Below, one piece after another: positions 26,091 to 36,465 of a stretch of DNA of 64,000 nt. Position 1 is the stretch's first letter. The number at the start of each line of letters is the position of its first letter. Below the pieces are notes generated by a model, which worked only from the letters and a program-made list of their open reading frames with translations, searched no databases and was not told the origin of the DNA. The position numbers and the translations under genes were made by a program. The stretch comes from Syngnathus acus (Eukaryota > Chordata > Actinopteri > Syngnathiformes > Syngnathidae), in NCBI RefSeq assembly GCF_901709675.1, contig NC_051091.1:8590967-8654966 (forward strand), written 5' to 3'.

Positions 26091-28748
26091 ATGGCACCAA
26101 AGAGACGGTCTGCTGCTGCTACCAAAGCGGGTGGCAAGAAGGCGAAGGCAGAACCCGAGGCACCGAAGCCGAAGGATGCCTTTACCTCCGCTAAAGAGGC
26201 CCTTCTGGCCGCAGGGCCACAAATCAAAGGCAGGAGGAAGGTGGACGAACACTGCTCACTGTCAGGGAGTGGAGAGGTAGCGAAGCACGTCAAGGCCCAG
26301 TCAGTTGTCAGATGCAAACACAATGGAATAACAAATGCTGTAATGTTTCCCTCCAGGTGCACGAAGACTTTGACTGCATGCTCAATCAGACGAATATTGG
26401 ACACAACAATAATAAGTTCTATGTCATTCAAATCATTAAAGCAGCCAACAAGTACCATGTGTGGAACAGATGGGGCAGAGTGGTAAGTTGTGCTGCTGGA
26501 TCACACTTGGGCAAAATATTGGGCTTGTTGACATCCGACCCGCCCACAGTGGAAAGCAATAAGTCAAATATTAGGTGCTTTTATTTTGAAAGTGCTTTTC
26601 ATGTGCTCACTTAGTACAAGAGAGATACTCCAGCCACTATTATTGGTATTTGTCTGTAAAACTGGCATTAGTGTTTAACTTGTAGCCAAGTAATTTCTTA
26701 AGCTCTCATAGATCAGAAGTTCCCACGATTTAATAATCACTTTTTTATGGTTGTTTTGCTTCCCTTTATATTTTTGGCTGTGTATAAATTTTGATCTATA
26801 ACGTGATAACATCAGATTCCTTTTCATCCAAATTCAGGGCGAGAGGGGACAATCCAAACTGCAAATGTTTTCAGATATTGAAGGTGCCATAAAGGACTTT
26901 GAAAAAAAGTTTAAAGACAAGACAAAGAACAACTGGAATGACCGTGAGAATTTTGTGTGTCACTCTGGGAAGTACACCTTGATTGAGGTGGATGGAGATC
27001 AGGATGCTGAAGTCAAGGTAATGTTATTTACAGGCAAGTTAGGCTGACTATAAACAAGCAAACATGATGACTAGCAACTCCGAAACTGTTTGTCCCATTT
27101 GTTAGGTGGACAGTGTGGATGGAAATACTGTCAAAGTCACTAAAAATGTGCTACCTTGCACCCTGGATGAAGCTACACAGGCGCTCATCAAGCTCATTTT
27201 CAGCAATGACATGTTCAAAGAGGCAATGGAATGTATGAACTTAGGTGGGTGCGACATGGACGGACAGGTTTGACCACTCTTGTCATTTTCCAAAGTCCAT
27301 GCATACCTGAGCCACTATGACTGACCTTTGTTACAAACTCGAAGATCTGACTTTACCTCCCACCTGATGTCAATGTGACGAATTTGTGTGTTAAAATAGA
27401 TATCAAGAAGATGCCATTAGGTAAGCTCAGTAAGCTGCAGATCGCAAAGGGCTTCGAGGTGCTGGAAGAAATTGAAGCAGCCTTGACTCAAAAGAGCAAA
27501 AGGCCGCAGCTTGAAGAACTTTCCTCCAAGTTCTTCACAGCGATCCCGCATAACTTTGGTCGCAACAGACCACCAATCATCGACAACAACGACATTGTGG
27601 ACAAGAAGAAAGAGATGCTGATGGTTGTTTTTCTTTCGTTATTTATCAGTTGTTCAATGGCTCTCCTTCAGATGATTTTCCTCACAAATTACGATCTTCT
27701 CAACTAGGTGCTGGCTGATATCGAGCTCGCCCAGACCCTGAAATCAGAGACGGAGAAGGCACAGGAAGAGATGATAGAAGTGGTTCCCGACCCGCTCGAC
27801 CAGGACTACGAGTCCCTCAAGAGCAAGCTTTCTCTGATGGAGAAAAGCACAGAAACATTCAAGATAATCGAAACATACCTGAAGCAAACACAGGGCTATC
27901 ATAAGCCCAAAATTGTCAATGTATGGGAAGTTGACAGACAGAGCGAGGTAGGATCTGGGCTTTACTTTGGTCCTTCTTACTAAGACCCGAAGCTGCAATT
28001 AAATTGTTGCATCTTGCAGGGGGAGCGATTTCAGGAGAATGATGCACTGGAGAACCGCCGTCTGCTGTGGCATGGCACGAACATCGCGGTCGTGGCTGCG
28101 ATACTGAAGAGCGGCCTGAGGATAATGCCCCATTCGGGGGGCCGCGTTGGTCGTGGTATCTATTTTGCATCTGAAAACAGCAAGTCAGCATCTTATGGTG
28201 AGGACGAGTAAATGCTTACCCGTCATATCTGAAATCACGGTAACCACAACAAAAATTGCTTCTCGTTCTCATTTCTAGTGCGCACGTCCAAAAAAACAGG
28301 CGTGATGTTTTTGAGTGAAGTGGCCCTCGGTAGAGAACATACCATCACTCAAGACGACTCGTCATTGAAAAAGGCTCCTAACGGATACGATTCTGTCGTT
28401 GCGCGTGGCAATGTGGAACCAGGTATTTGAGTGACGACACAAGTCAATGAATCTCGATACTTTGAAAGATTTTACAAAAATGTACTAATTACTAGTCTTG
28501 GGGCATCCCCGAGGAAAAATCATTTTGACTAAAAAACACAAAAATCAAGTGTTGCTCTGAAACGATGTGTGTTTTCAGATCCCTCTAAAGACACCTTCAT
28601 CACCCTTGAGGGCAAGAAAGTGTCCGTCCCACAGGGTAAGCCTATCAAGCAGTCTCGGTACTCTGACAGCTACTTCAGCAACAGTGAATATCTCATCTAC
28701 AAAGAGAGTCAGTGTCGCCTGCGCTTCTTGCTTGAGCTCAATATGTAA
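26091..28748 (+). CDS. parp3: parp3, poly/mono-ADP-ribosyltransferase 3
   Basis: PARP3 is a nuclear, DNA-break-activated mono-ADP-ribosyltransferase. Nine coding exons: 26091-26276, 26357-26482, 26838-27017, 27106-27244, 27400-27623, 27708-27947, 28020-28197, 28279-28422, 28579-28748. All joins are GT-AG and in frame, giving 528 residues (human 533). Order: a short basic N-terminus (PKRR, GGKKAK), the WGR domain with Trp101-Gly-Arg in VWNRWGRV split across exons 2 and 3, the helical regulatory domain (KKMPLGKLSK, VLADIELA), then the ART domain. The catalytic H-Y-E triad is complete: His383 in LLWHGTN, Tyr413 in GRGIYFASENSKSA, Glu509 in SEYLIYKES. It has no zinc fingers, as expected for PARP3. 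Same strand as grm2 and gpr62, as in human 3p21. The gene appears intact. Confidence 0.96.
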
Positions 28749-29031
28749 GGAAGACGGGACCACCTTATGCCCGCCTTTGCCTTTTTACTCACAAGTTCTA
28801 CAGTCTATTCATCCAGTTAAGAGTGGGAAAAATTGAACTTTGGTTCACTCAATTTAAAAAATCTCAATCTGCATTGCCGCTCATTTTGCACCCCTTAATG
28901 AATTTTGAAGGTGTACCTAATGTTATGGCCGGAGTCTTGGTAGTCTCCTTGAAGAAGCTTGCTTCTGCTTTCTAATGCATCACTTGATATGTGCAATCTG
29001 GTTGTGAAGCCTTTGCGAATGCATGTCATGC

Positions 29032-29300
29032 AATCTTGAAAATGCTTTCAATTCTATACACTAGAATGTTTTAATTCTTCTGTAATTATATTGTTCAATA
29101 TTTAGAGGAAAACATGGTATAAACTGCAATGTTACTACTAATCCTAAAGCACTGTCCATACTTTAAAACTAATCTTGAAAATGCTTTCAATTCTATACAC
29201 TAGAATGTTTCAATTCTTCTGTAATTATATTGTTCAATATTTAGAGGAAAACATGGTATAAACTGCAATGTTACTACTAATCCTAAAGCACTGTCCATAC
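29032..29300. repeat. direct duplication of about 129 bp (period 139 bp)
   Basis: AATCTTGAAAATGCTTTCAA through GCACTGTCCATAC occurs twice, at 29032-29160 and 29171-29300. I see only one substitution, TTTTAATT versus TTTCAATT. It lies about 300 bp after the parp3 stop and is probably a recent local tandem duplication in or near the 3' UTR. Confidence 0.9.
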
Positions 29301-29681
29301 TGCTAAGAAAATGCCCACTAAGTGCTTCTGTAAAGCAAAGCAATATGGAAGTTGGAATATTTTGGGTGGATTTCTTGCCTTGGTTGTGGAACCTACAAAG
29401 TTATATTCCCCAAAATTCATTTAATTTGGAGTTCAAACTGAATTTTATGCTAATGTCCGTACAATAATCCCAAGGGATTTTAGCTAGATGCTAATGACGC
29501 TATCATGTAGCCGGAAATATGACTAATGACTTGAGAAGCTTGTCAAACATTTTTGCTGCCCATTACGCTTCTATTTGTCTCAGCTGATTTCATCGTCATT
29601 TTGACTTAAACTGTTTTAATTTTCTATGCTTTGCCACTTTCTTTACACTGGTATCAGACCAACAAAAAAAAAAAGAAGTTA

Positions 29682-29849
29682 CCGTAGTTTTCGGACTATA
29701 AATCGCACCGGAGTATAAGTCGTACCAGCCATAAAATGCCCAAAAAAGTGAAAAAAAACATATATATGTATATAAATCGCTCCTGAGTATAAGTTGCCCC
29801 CCCACCCAAACTATGAAAAAAACCGCGACTTATAGTCCGAAAATTACGG
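29682..29849. mobile_element. mariner-like MITE, about 168 bp
   Basis: The left end CCGTAGTTTTCGGACTATAA and the reverse complement of the right end, CCGTAATTTTCGGACTATAA, differ at one base in the first 20. TA dinucleotides flank both sides (29680-29681 and 29850-29851), as for Tc1/mariner-type insertion. The interior repeats GAGTATAAGTCG-like modules. I recall this TCGGACTATAAGTCGC family as widespread in vertebrate genomes. No coding capacity. Confidence 0.75.
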
Positions 29850-30599
29850 TACAATGCTTATTAAAGCATATGGTTAAGTTCTTAAAGTTTTATAATGGCA
29901 GCAGTTCAAGGCTGGATTTAATAAATTCATGTGATTATAAATTTCCCATGGGAAACATTGTTTTGTCAACCAGTGTTCCCGAACAGATTGTGTTCTACTT
30001 TAGAGGTTCCGGCAGCATCACGCGGTGCTCGTAGAATGACCGACACGCTGTGATGTCATTTGCACTATATGATAGAACCAATAAATTGATGTCCCCGAAC
30101 AAACATGTTTAGTTTGTATTCCTCAACTCCTGGATATTAATTGTGTTCGATGCATCGTCAAAGTCAGCAAGCCGTTTTTAACACCTAATGTTGGAAGTCT
30201 AGCCTTAATTTGGTGGGAAGTAGGACCCTGGAAAAACCGGACTTGACTGGGGACAGTGGAGTGTGTGTAGGTTTGAGAGGAGGGGGAGGGCGCACACACA
30301 CACACATACATACACACACACACGCACAATACAATGTGTGACAGTCGGTGCCATACACAGCACGAGTCATGAATGGCAGCCCTACAGGAGCAGGGCAGAG
30401 AAGAAGGACGAGATTCACCTCAAATAGAAGAAGATGATGACGTGACAGTCATAATAAAGTCACGTGTTCTGCTGCTGTAATCTTGGAGATACGCACTTAT
30501 GACCTCAAGAGCCTGTCTGGGAGAAATCAACCTGTTGCATTAGGACAAGATGGACCCTCATCTGGGGTGCAGACCCATTTTTGTTATCACAAGGAATGA

Positions 30600-31432
30600 T
30601 AGAGCTTGATTTTTCCATTGGAGCCATGTGGAGTTTCAATCTAGCTACTCAGGAGTCTGATTGAGCTGTTTATGAAGTGAAGAACACAGACGATGGGTGA
30701 GTACTTTTCAAAATGATAAATTCTGCTTGAACTTTTAAGGTTATATGTCATACCTTTCATGGTCTAGCTTTATAATGCCAAACAATGTATTTTCAATTCC
30801 TCGCTTTAGAAAACTGTTTATGGAGGAACCTAACGAGGATTTATTGTTCTGAAAAATGTCAATAGCACTTTGTGACAGAATGGAACAGGGCATATTAATT
30901 TACTTGTTCAATTTTTACTTGTTAAGTGGTTGTCTTAAATTTCTTTTATTATTTATTATGACTGCGTGGACACGGATTGTTATCCTTGTGCTGAATAGTA
31001 TCTATGGATACACTGCCGCAAAACACAACCACAATACTTGACAGTTTACGTTGTAGGGTAGGATAAAGATATCGATTTAAGTTTCCAAAGAAATTTCCAC
31101 TTTTTGGTTTTATTGAGACAGTGGCCTAACATAACCAGTTTTGGTGGGAAAAAAGCAGTGATGGCTGGTATCCACTGGGTAAAATGCATGACTGCCCCCT
31201 GCAGGACTGGAGGTTAGCAATCTGGCTTGACATTTGGCGATTTCAGAAATACATCCAAACTCATAACTAAAACCCATTTGGTCTCATGTATGACTTTTAC
31301 CACAGCAGGTTCTAGCTTCCTTTGGCCAATGAAGTCTGCTGAGTGCTTTAATTACTAACTCTGTCTCTTGATCTCAGGACATCCAGCCATAAAGACATCT
31401 CCGACAGAAACGGATCAAGTTATGGAAGAATA
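30600..31432 (+). promoter_or_regulatory. gpr62: putative gpr62 5' UTR exon, intron and leader
   Basis: A donor ATGG|GTGAGT at 30697 and an acceptor GATCTCAG ending at 31377 suggest a 5' UTR exon spliced to the coding exon. An ATG just before the donor would open only a short upstream ORF that stops before 31433. The promoter itself is not identified. Confidence 0.4.
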
Positions 31433-32710
31433 ATGGCGGAGAAGTTTATTCCTATGATTTCGTCTGTCTCAAATCAGCCCAATCCAAATTCTTCAACTGT
31501 CCCATGGGAGCAACATCCAACAGTTCCTTCCGACGTGGGCGTGGTCACGAGCTCCCAGTCGCAGCTCAAAGATCTTTTTGGCTTGTTCTGCATGGTGACG
31601 CTGAACCTTATCGCTTTGTTGGCCAACATTGGCGTGATGGTGGCTATCGCTCGCGCCCCACACTTGAAGAGGTTCGCTTTTGTGTGCCACCTTTGCGCTG
31701 TGGACCTACTGTGCGCCATTCTCCTCATGCCCCTGGGGATCATATCCAGCTCTCCCTTTTTCGGAACGGTGGTGTTCACCGTTCTGGAGTGTCGGGTTTA
31801 CCTTTTCCTCAATGTATTTCTCATCTGTTTATCCATTCTCACTATCACGGCTATCAGCGTTGAACGCTACTTCTACATCGTGCACCCGATGCGATACGAA
31901 GTTAAGATGACCATCAATTTAGCCATCGGTGTCATGTTTCTTATCTGGATCAAGTCGGTTGTCCTGGCTTTGTTGACTCTGTTTGGATGGCCGGCATACG
32001 GGAACCAAAGCTCCATCGCTGCGGCTCACTGCTCTCTCCATGCGAGCCACAGTCGCCTTAGAGGAACTTTTGCCGTGCTCTACAGTGTTCTCTGTTTCCT
32101 GGTTCCTTCGGTGATCATCTTCTCCGTGTACTGCGCCGTGTACAGGGTCGCTCGTTCAGCTGCCCTGCAACAAGTGCCCCCTGTTTCAACGTGGGCCAGC
32201 CCAAACCCGGATAAGAATCGGTCCGACTCCATCGGCAGCCAGACCACCATGATCGACACCAACCGCTCTCTGCCCCAGAGACTTTCCCCGGAAAGGGCCT
32301 TCAGCGGGGGCAAGGCGGCCATCACCTTAGTGTTCATTGTGGGCCAGTTCTTGATCTGCTGGCTGCCTTACTTCATCTTCCACCTGCAAATGTCTCTGAC
32401 CGGATCCATGCGCAGCCCAGGAGACTTGGAAGAAGCAGTCAACTGGCTCGCCTTTTCCTCATTTGCAGTCAACCCGTTCTTCTACGGTTTGCTCAACAGG
32501 CAGATCAGAGAGGAGCTGGTTAAGCTTCGCCGCTGCTGCCTGACCCAGCCGGTGGATTTTGCCGTTAGCAGCCACGAGGGCTCCCTGCAGGAGAACTTCC
32601 TCCAGTTCATCCAGAGAACCACCAGCACAGCTGAAACCCGCTCCAGTCCCAGAACCACTCTGGACAGCAGGGTTAAGATCCCAGGGCAAATACCAGAAGA
32701 TCACACTTAG
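31433..32710 (+). CDS. gpr62: gpr62-like orphan class A GPCR (GPR61/GPR62 family)
   Basis: Intronless coding region of 425 residues with seven hydrophobic segments. Visible class A features: N-glycosylation sequon NSS in the N-terminus, MVAIARAPHLKRF after TM1, CHLCAVDLLCAILLMPLG in TM2, ERY in place of DRY at the end of TM3 (ISVERYFYIVHPMRYEV), CWLPYF in TM6 and NPFFYGLLNRQIR for TM7/NPxxY. The C-tail has ENFLQFIQ and KIPGQIPED, close to motifs I remember from GPR61. In human 3p21 the gene after PARP3 is GPR62, which favours gpr62; sequence alone resembles GPR61 at least as much. GPR61/62 are constitutively active, ligand-unknown receptors. The start is the ATG that gives MAEKF, preceded by an in-frame stop. 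Confidence 0.8.
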   Translation: MAEKFIPMISSVSNQPNPNSSTVPWEQHPTVPSDVGVVTSSQSQLKDLFGLFCMVTLNLIALLANIGVMVAIARAPHLKRFAFVCHLCAVDLLCAILLMPLGIISSSPFFGTVVFTVLECRVYLFLNVFLICLSILTITAISVERYFYIVHPMRYEVKMTINLAIGVMFLIWIKSVVLALLTLFGWPAYGNQSSIAAAHCSLHASHSRLRGTFAVLYSVLCFLVPSVIIFSVYCAVYRVARSAALQQVPPVSTWASPNPDKNRSDSIGSQTTMIDTNRSLPQRLSPERAFSGGKAAITLVFIVGQFLICWLPYFIFHLQMSLTGSMRSPGDLEEAVNWLAFSSFAVNPFFYGLLNRQIREELVKLRRCCLTQPVDFAVSSHEGSLQENFLQFIQRTTSTAETRSSPRTTLDSRVKIPGQIPEDHT

Positions 32711-33436
32711 GATGTCAGTGGAACATTTTTTCTATTATTCTCAAGGCTTCTTTTTGTTGTTTAATCGGAGTACAGTAAAACATCCAGGGTGGTCTTTCAC
32801 ATTTGGCCAGGGTGCTTTTGCTATAACAAAACTATTTCATGATTGTGATGGAACTTTTTTTGTTTTATTATTGAAAAGATTAGTGGACAATTTACCACTT
32901 GGCCTGCTTTTCCACTGCACACTTCCCCACACAGAAAAGAAAGCACAAATATACCAGGACCCAAAGACAAAATTGCATTACACCCCAAAAAATACTACAG
33001 GGTTTATAACATTATTTATTCACATTTCCACTCAAACGCCATCTGCTGGATGGAACTGCAAGATGTTTGTGAAGTTCAACTATTGTTCTTAGTGATTAGT
33101 CCTAAGAATTGACCGTAATGGAAAACAACTTGCTTATATTGTCATTGATGTCATTAATTGACCTTTGTGTGTTAATGTTGCCAGGTAATGTTGTAACTTC
33201 AATAAATTCGCACAGTGCAAACACAGCCATCTCCGCAATGTGAGCAGCTCTTGTGAATCTGAGGGACAATACCTCCAAGTTCCTGTGTGCAACAGATATG
33301 CTGATAGACGCTGAATGTCATCCCCCTCGGTCGTCATGGCAATTGAGTGAGCCGATGACTCACATGGCAACAAGGACCTTTCGGTTGGATGTATCTTATA
33401 GATCCTTGTTGGGGTCTACTTATTCTGGGTCTGCAC

Positions 33437-34194
33437 TAGTGATGTGCATTCCAGTTCTTTTAAGTGAACTGAATCAGTTCACTCAAAAGATTCGTTCAAA
33501 CGAATCGTTCAACGAATCGTAAACCCTCCTGGCGTGAACTATGTAAGCCAGAATGTCGATTTACGATTTGCCAAGGAAAGAAAGAACCACTCACTGAAAC
33601 ACCACTTCTTTTATGCACGTTTTCTCCAAGCTAACGGCTAACTTTCTTGCATGAAGGGATGCGCCGTTATGCAAAAACGGGGAGATTATGCTTCTCTTTG
33701 GGTCATCTTGATTTTATAACACTTATAGTAGTTTTTAAATAACGTGTATGCATATATACGCCTAAATATTGTTATCCAATATATCTACTGCTATTTCACA
33801 TTAGATTGCTGGTTTGGAATTTACTTTTAATAATATTATTATTATTTTTAATAAACATTTATGTTAAAACTTGTCTGGTGTTTTATTCCTTGTTTTTATA
33901 TTCGCCAATTAAAACATAAAAATCAGACATTTGGTTAACTGCTTTATATGACAATATGTATGTGTTTTACGTTATATGAGTTGGTGTCCCCCAAAATAAC
34001 AAATGTCGACAAAACGGATTTTTTTTCTACCTTTTATTCAAACACAAACACATTTGGTATAATAACACCATCAACTAAAATAAATAAATGAATAAATAAG
34101 AAAGTGTAGCGAATGATTTGGTGAACAATTCTTTTGAACAAGTCTTTTGAGTGAACCGATTCTAAAGTTCACTTAAAACTGGAATGCACATCAC
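33437..34194 (+). mobile_element. left arm: a self-contained TIR element
   Basis: Begins TAGTGATGTGCATTCCAGTT and ends AACTGGAATGCACATCACTA, so this arm alone has perfect terminal inverted repeats over about 20 bp. GAACGAATCG-type short repeats follow the left end. No long reading frame. It is the inverted, shorter counterpart of 36466-37471. Confidence 0.8.
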
Positions 34195-34410
34195 TAGTAC
34201 AAAAGAATGCAGGCGGCCGTGAGTTTCCAGGTCAAAATAGCCAACTGGTTAGTGAAGTGGGCTCTTGCTTGGTAAGTACCTGGTTCAAGTCCAGATGTGA
34301 GCATATACCTAACTGTGCTTTTAGAATTTCAACCTTGCTTTGTATGCATATGCAACAAATGAAAGTTTTTATGTGTAAATACATAAAGTGGCCCCGCCCC
34401 CAAGTTGGCG
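34195..34410 (+). repeat. inner inverted-repeat arm with tRNA-like A and B boxes (left)
   Basis: Starts GTACAAAAGAATGCAG. TAGCCAACTGG (34238-34248) fits a Pol III A box and GGTTCAAGTCC (34282-34292) a B box, 33 bp apart, as in tRNA-derived SINE heads. I could not fold a full cloverleaf. The reverse complement recurs at 36240-36465. Confidence 0.55.
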
Positions 34411-34424
34411 GAGCAAACCAATGG

Positions 34425-36215
34425 ACATATTGGAAACATATTGGAACGCGGCCCCGAGGACTAGAGCTTGACACCTGTGACCTTTGACCATAATATTTCC
34501 CTAATAAAGTGGCCTGTTATTAGGTACACTTGAAAATGGCGGTGTACCTAATGGAGTGTCCATGTGATTCCCTCGTTAAGTGCAGCTGCGTGAAAAGTTT
34601 TGGCTCCTGCAGAACGTGAAAGTGGCTAAAACTTTTCACGCAGGTGTGTTTAACGAGGGTAACTTGGAAAACATATTGGAACGCGGCCCCGAGGACTAGA
34701 GCTTGCCACCTGTGACCTTTGACCATGATATTTCCCTAATAAAGTGGCCTGTTATTAGGTACACTTGAAAATGGCGGTGTACCTAATGGAGTGTCCGTGT
34801 GATTCCCTCGTTAAGTGCACCTGCGTGAAAAGTTTTAGCTCCTGCAGAACGTGAAAGTGGCTAAAACTTTTCACGCAGGTGTGTTTAACGAGGGTAACTT
34901 GGAAAACATATTGGAACGCGGCCCCGAGGACTAGAGCTTGCCACCTGTGACCTTTGACCATGATATTTCCCTAATAAAGTGGCCTGTTATTAGGTACACT
35001 TGAAAATGGCGGTGTACCTAATGGAGTGTCTGTGTGATTCCCTCGTTAAGTGCACCTGCGTGAAAAGTTTTAGCTCCTGCAGAACGTGAAAGGAGCTAAA
35101 ACTTTTCACGCAGGTGCGCTTAACGAGGGTAACTTGGAAAACATATTGGAACGTGGCCCCAAGGACTAGAGCTTGATACCTGTGACCTTTGACCGTGATA
35201 TTTCCCTAATAAAGTGGCCTGTTATAAGGTACACTTGAAAATGGCGGTGTACCTAATGGAGTGTCCGTGTGATTCCCTCGTTAAGCGCACCTGCGTGAAA
35301 AGTTTTGCTTCAGTAGAACGTGAAAATGACCAAAACCTTTTCACGCAGGTGTGTTTAACGAGGGTAACTTGGAAAACATATTGGAACGCGGCCCCGAGGA
35401 CTAGAGCTTGCCACCTGTGACCTTTGACCATGATATTTCCCTAATAAAGTGGCCTGTTATTAGGTACACTTGAAAATGGCGGTGTACCTAATGGAGTGTC
35501 CGTGTGATTCCCTCGTTAAGTGCACCTGCGTGAAAAGTTTTAGCTCCTGCAGAACGTGAAAGTGGCTAAAACTTTTCACGCAGGTGTGTTTAACGAGGGT
35601 AACTTGGAAAACATATTGGAACGCGGCCCCGAGGACTAGAGCTTGCCACCTGTGACCTTTGACCATGATATTTCCCTAATAAAGTGGCCTGTTATTAGGT
35701 ACACTTGAAAATGGCGGTGTACCTAATGGAGTGTCTGTGTGATTCCCTCGTTAAGTGCACCTGCGTGAAAAGTTTTAGCTCCTGCAGAACGTGAAAGGAG
35801 CTAAAACTTTTCACGCAGGTGCGCTTAACGAGGGTAACTTGGAAAACATATTGGAACGTGGCCCCAAGGACTAGAGCTTGATACCTGTGACCTTTGACCG
35901 TGATATTTCCCTAATAAAGTGGCCTGTTATAAGGTACACTTGAAAATGGCGGTGTACCTAATGGAGTGTCCGTGTGATTCCCTCGTTAAGCGCACCTGCG
36001 TGAAAAGTTTTGCTTCAGTAGAACGTGAAAATGACCAAAATCTTTTCACGCAGGTGTGTTTAACGAGGGTAACTTGGAAAACATATTGGAACGCGGCCCC
36101 GAGGACTAGAGCTTGACACCTGTGACCTTTGACCATATTTCCCTAATAAAGTGGCCTGTTATTAGGTACACTTGAAATGGCGGTGTACCTAATGGAGTGT
36201 CCAAGTGACGTCACA
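34425..36215. repeat. tandem array of 235-bp units (7 full plus partial), 705-bp higher-order repeat
   Basis: Each unit contains, in order, CCTAATAAAGTGGCCTGTTA, a short inverted repeat (TTAGGTACAC...GTGTACCTAA), a long inverted repeat from CCCTCGTTAA to TTAACGAGGG, and GGCCCC(G/A)AGGACTAGAGC. The TAGGTACAC or AAGGTACAC module starts near 34521, 34756, 34991, 35226, 35461, 35696, 35931 and 36164. Units 2-3-4 and 5-6-7 repeat as blocks of 705 bp with almost no differences. The 68-69-residue reading frames across the units follow the period and are not genes. Confidence 0.95.
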
Positions 36216-36239
36216 GATTAACCAGCCAATCAGAAAGTG

Positions 36240-36465
36240 GGGGTGCGGGCGGGTGTGGCACTTTTTACTTGGGAATGGGGCCACCTTATGTATTTACACA
36301 TAAAAACTGCCATTTGCATAAAAAGCAAGGTTCCAATTCTAAAAGCACATATAGGTATATGCTCAACCCTGGGATCGACCCAGGTTCTTACCAAGCAAGA
36401 GTCCGTGCCACTAACCAGTCGGCTATTTCAACCTGGTGAACCTTAGCGGTCTGCACTCTTTTGTA
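36240..36465 (-). repeat. inner inverted-repeat arm with tRNA-like A and B boxes (right)
   Basis: Reverse-complement counterpart of 34195-34410. On the minus strand it reads TAGCCGACTGG (A box, 36415-36425) and GGGTCGATCCC (B box, 36371-36381). Ends TTTTGTAC, complementary to the start of the left inner arm. GCC/GGC could form a D stem; the rest is not a clear tRNA. Confidence 0.55.

Larger units (their letters stand above)
28749..30600. other. parp3 3' UTR and parp3-gpr62 intergenic DNA
   Basis: Contains a GTGTACCTAAT repeat-end motif (28911-28921), a 129-bp direct duplication (29032-29160 and 29171-29300), the mariner-like MITE at 29682-29849 and a short CA repeat at about 30290-30327. No gene recognised. 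Confidence 0.7.

Noticed and set aside
34520-36136. Series of similar 65-69-residue reading frames on both strands
   Set aside because: They recur exactly with the 235/705-bp repeat period and lie across the hairpin units. They are repeat translations, not genes.
34425-36215. CRISPR-like repeat array
   Set aside because: Eukaryotic context, 235-bp units, no short direct repeats with unique spacers; it is a tandem satellite inside a transposon-like element.
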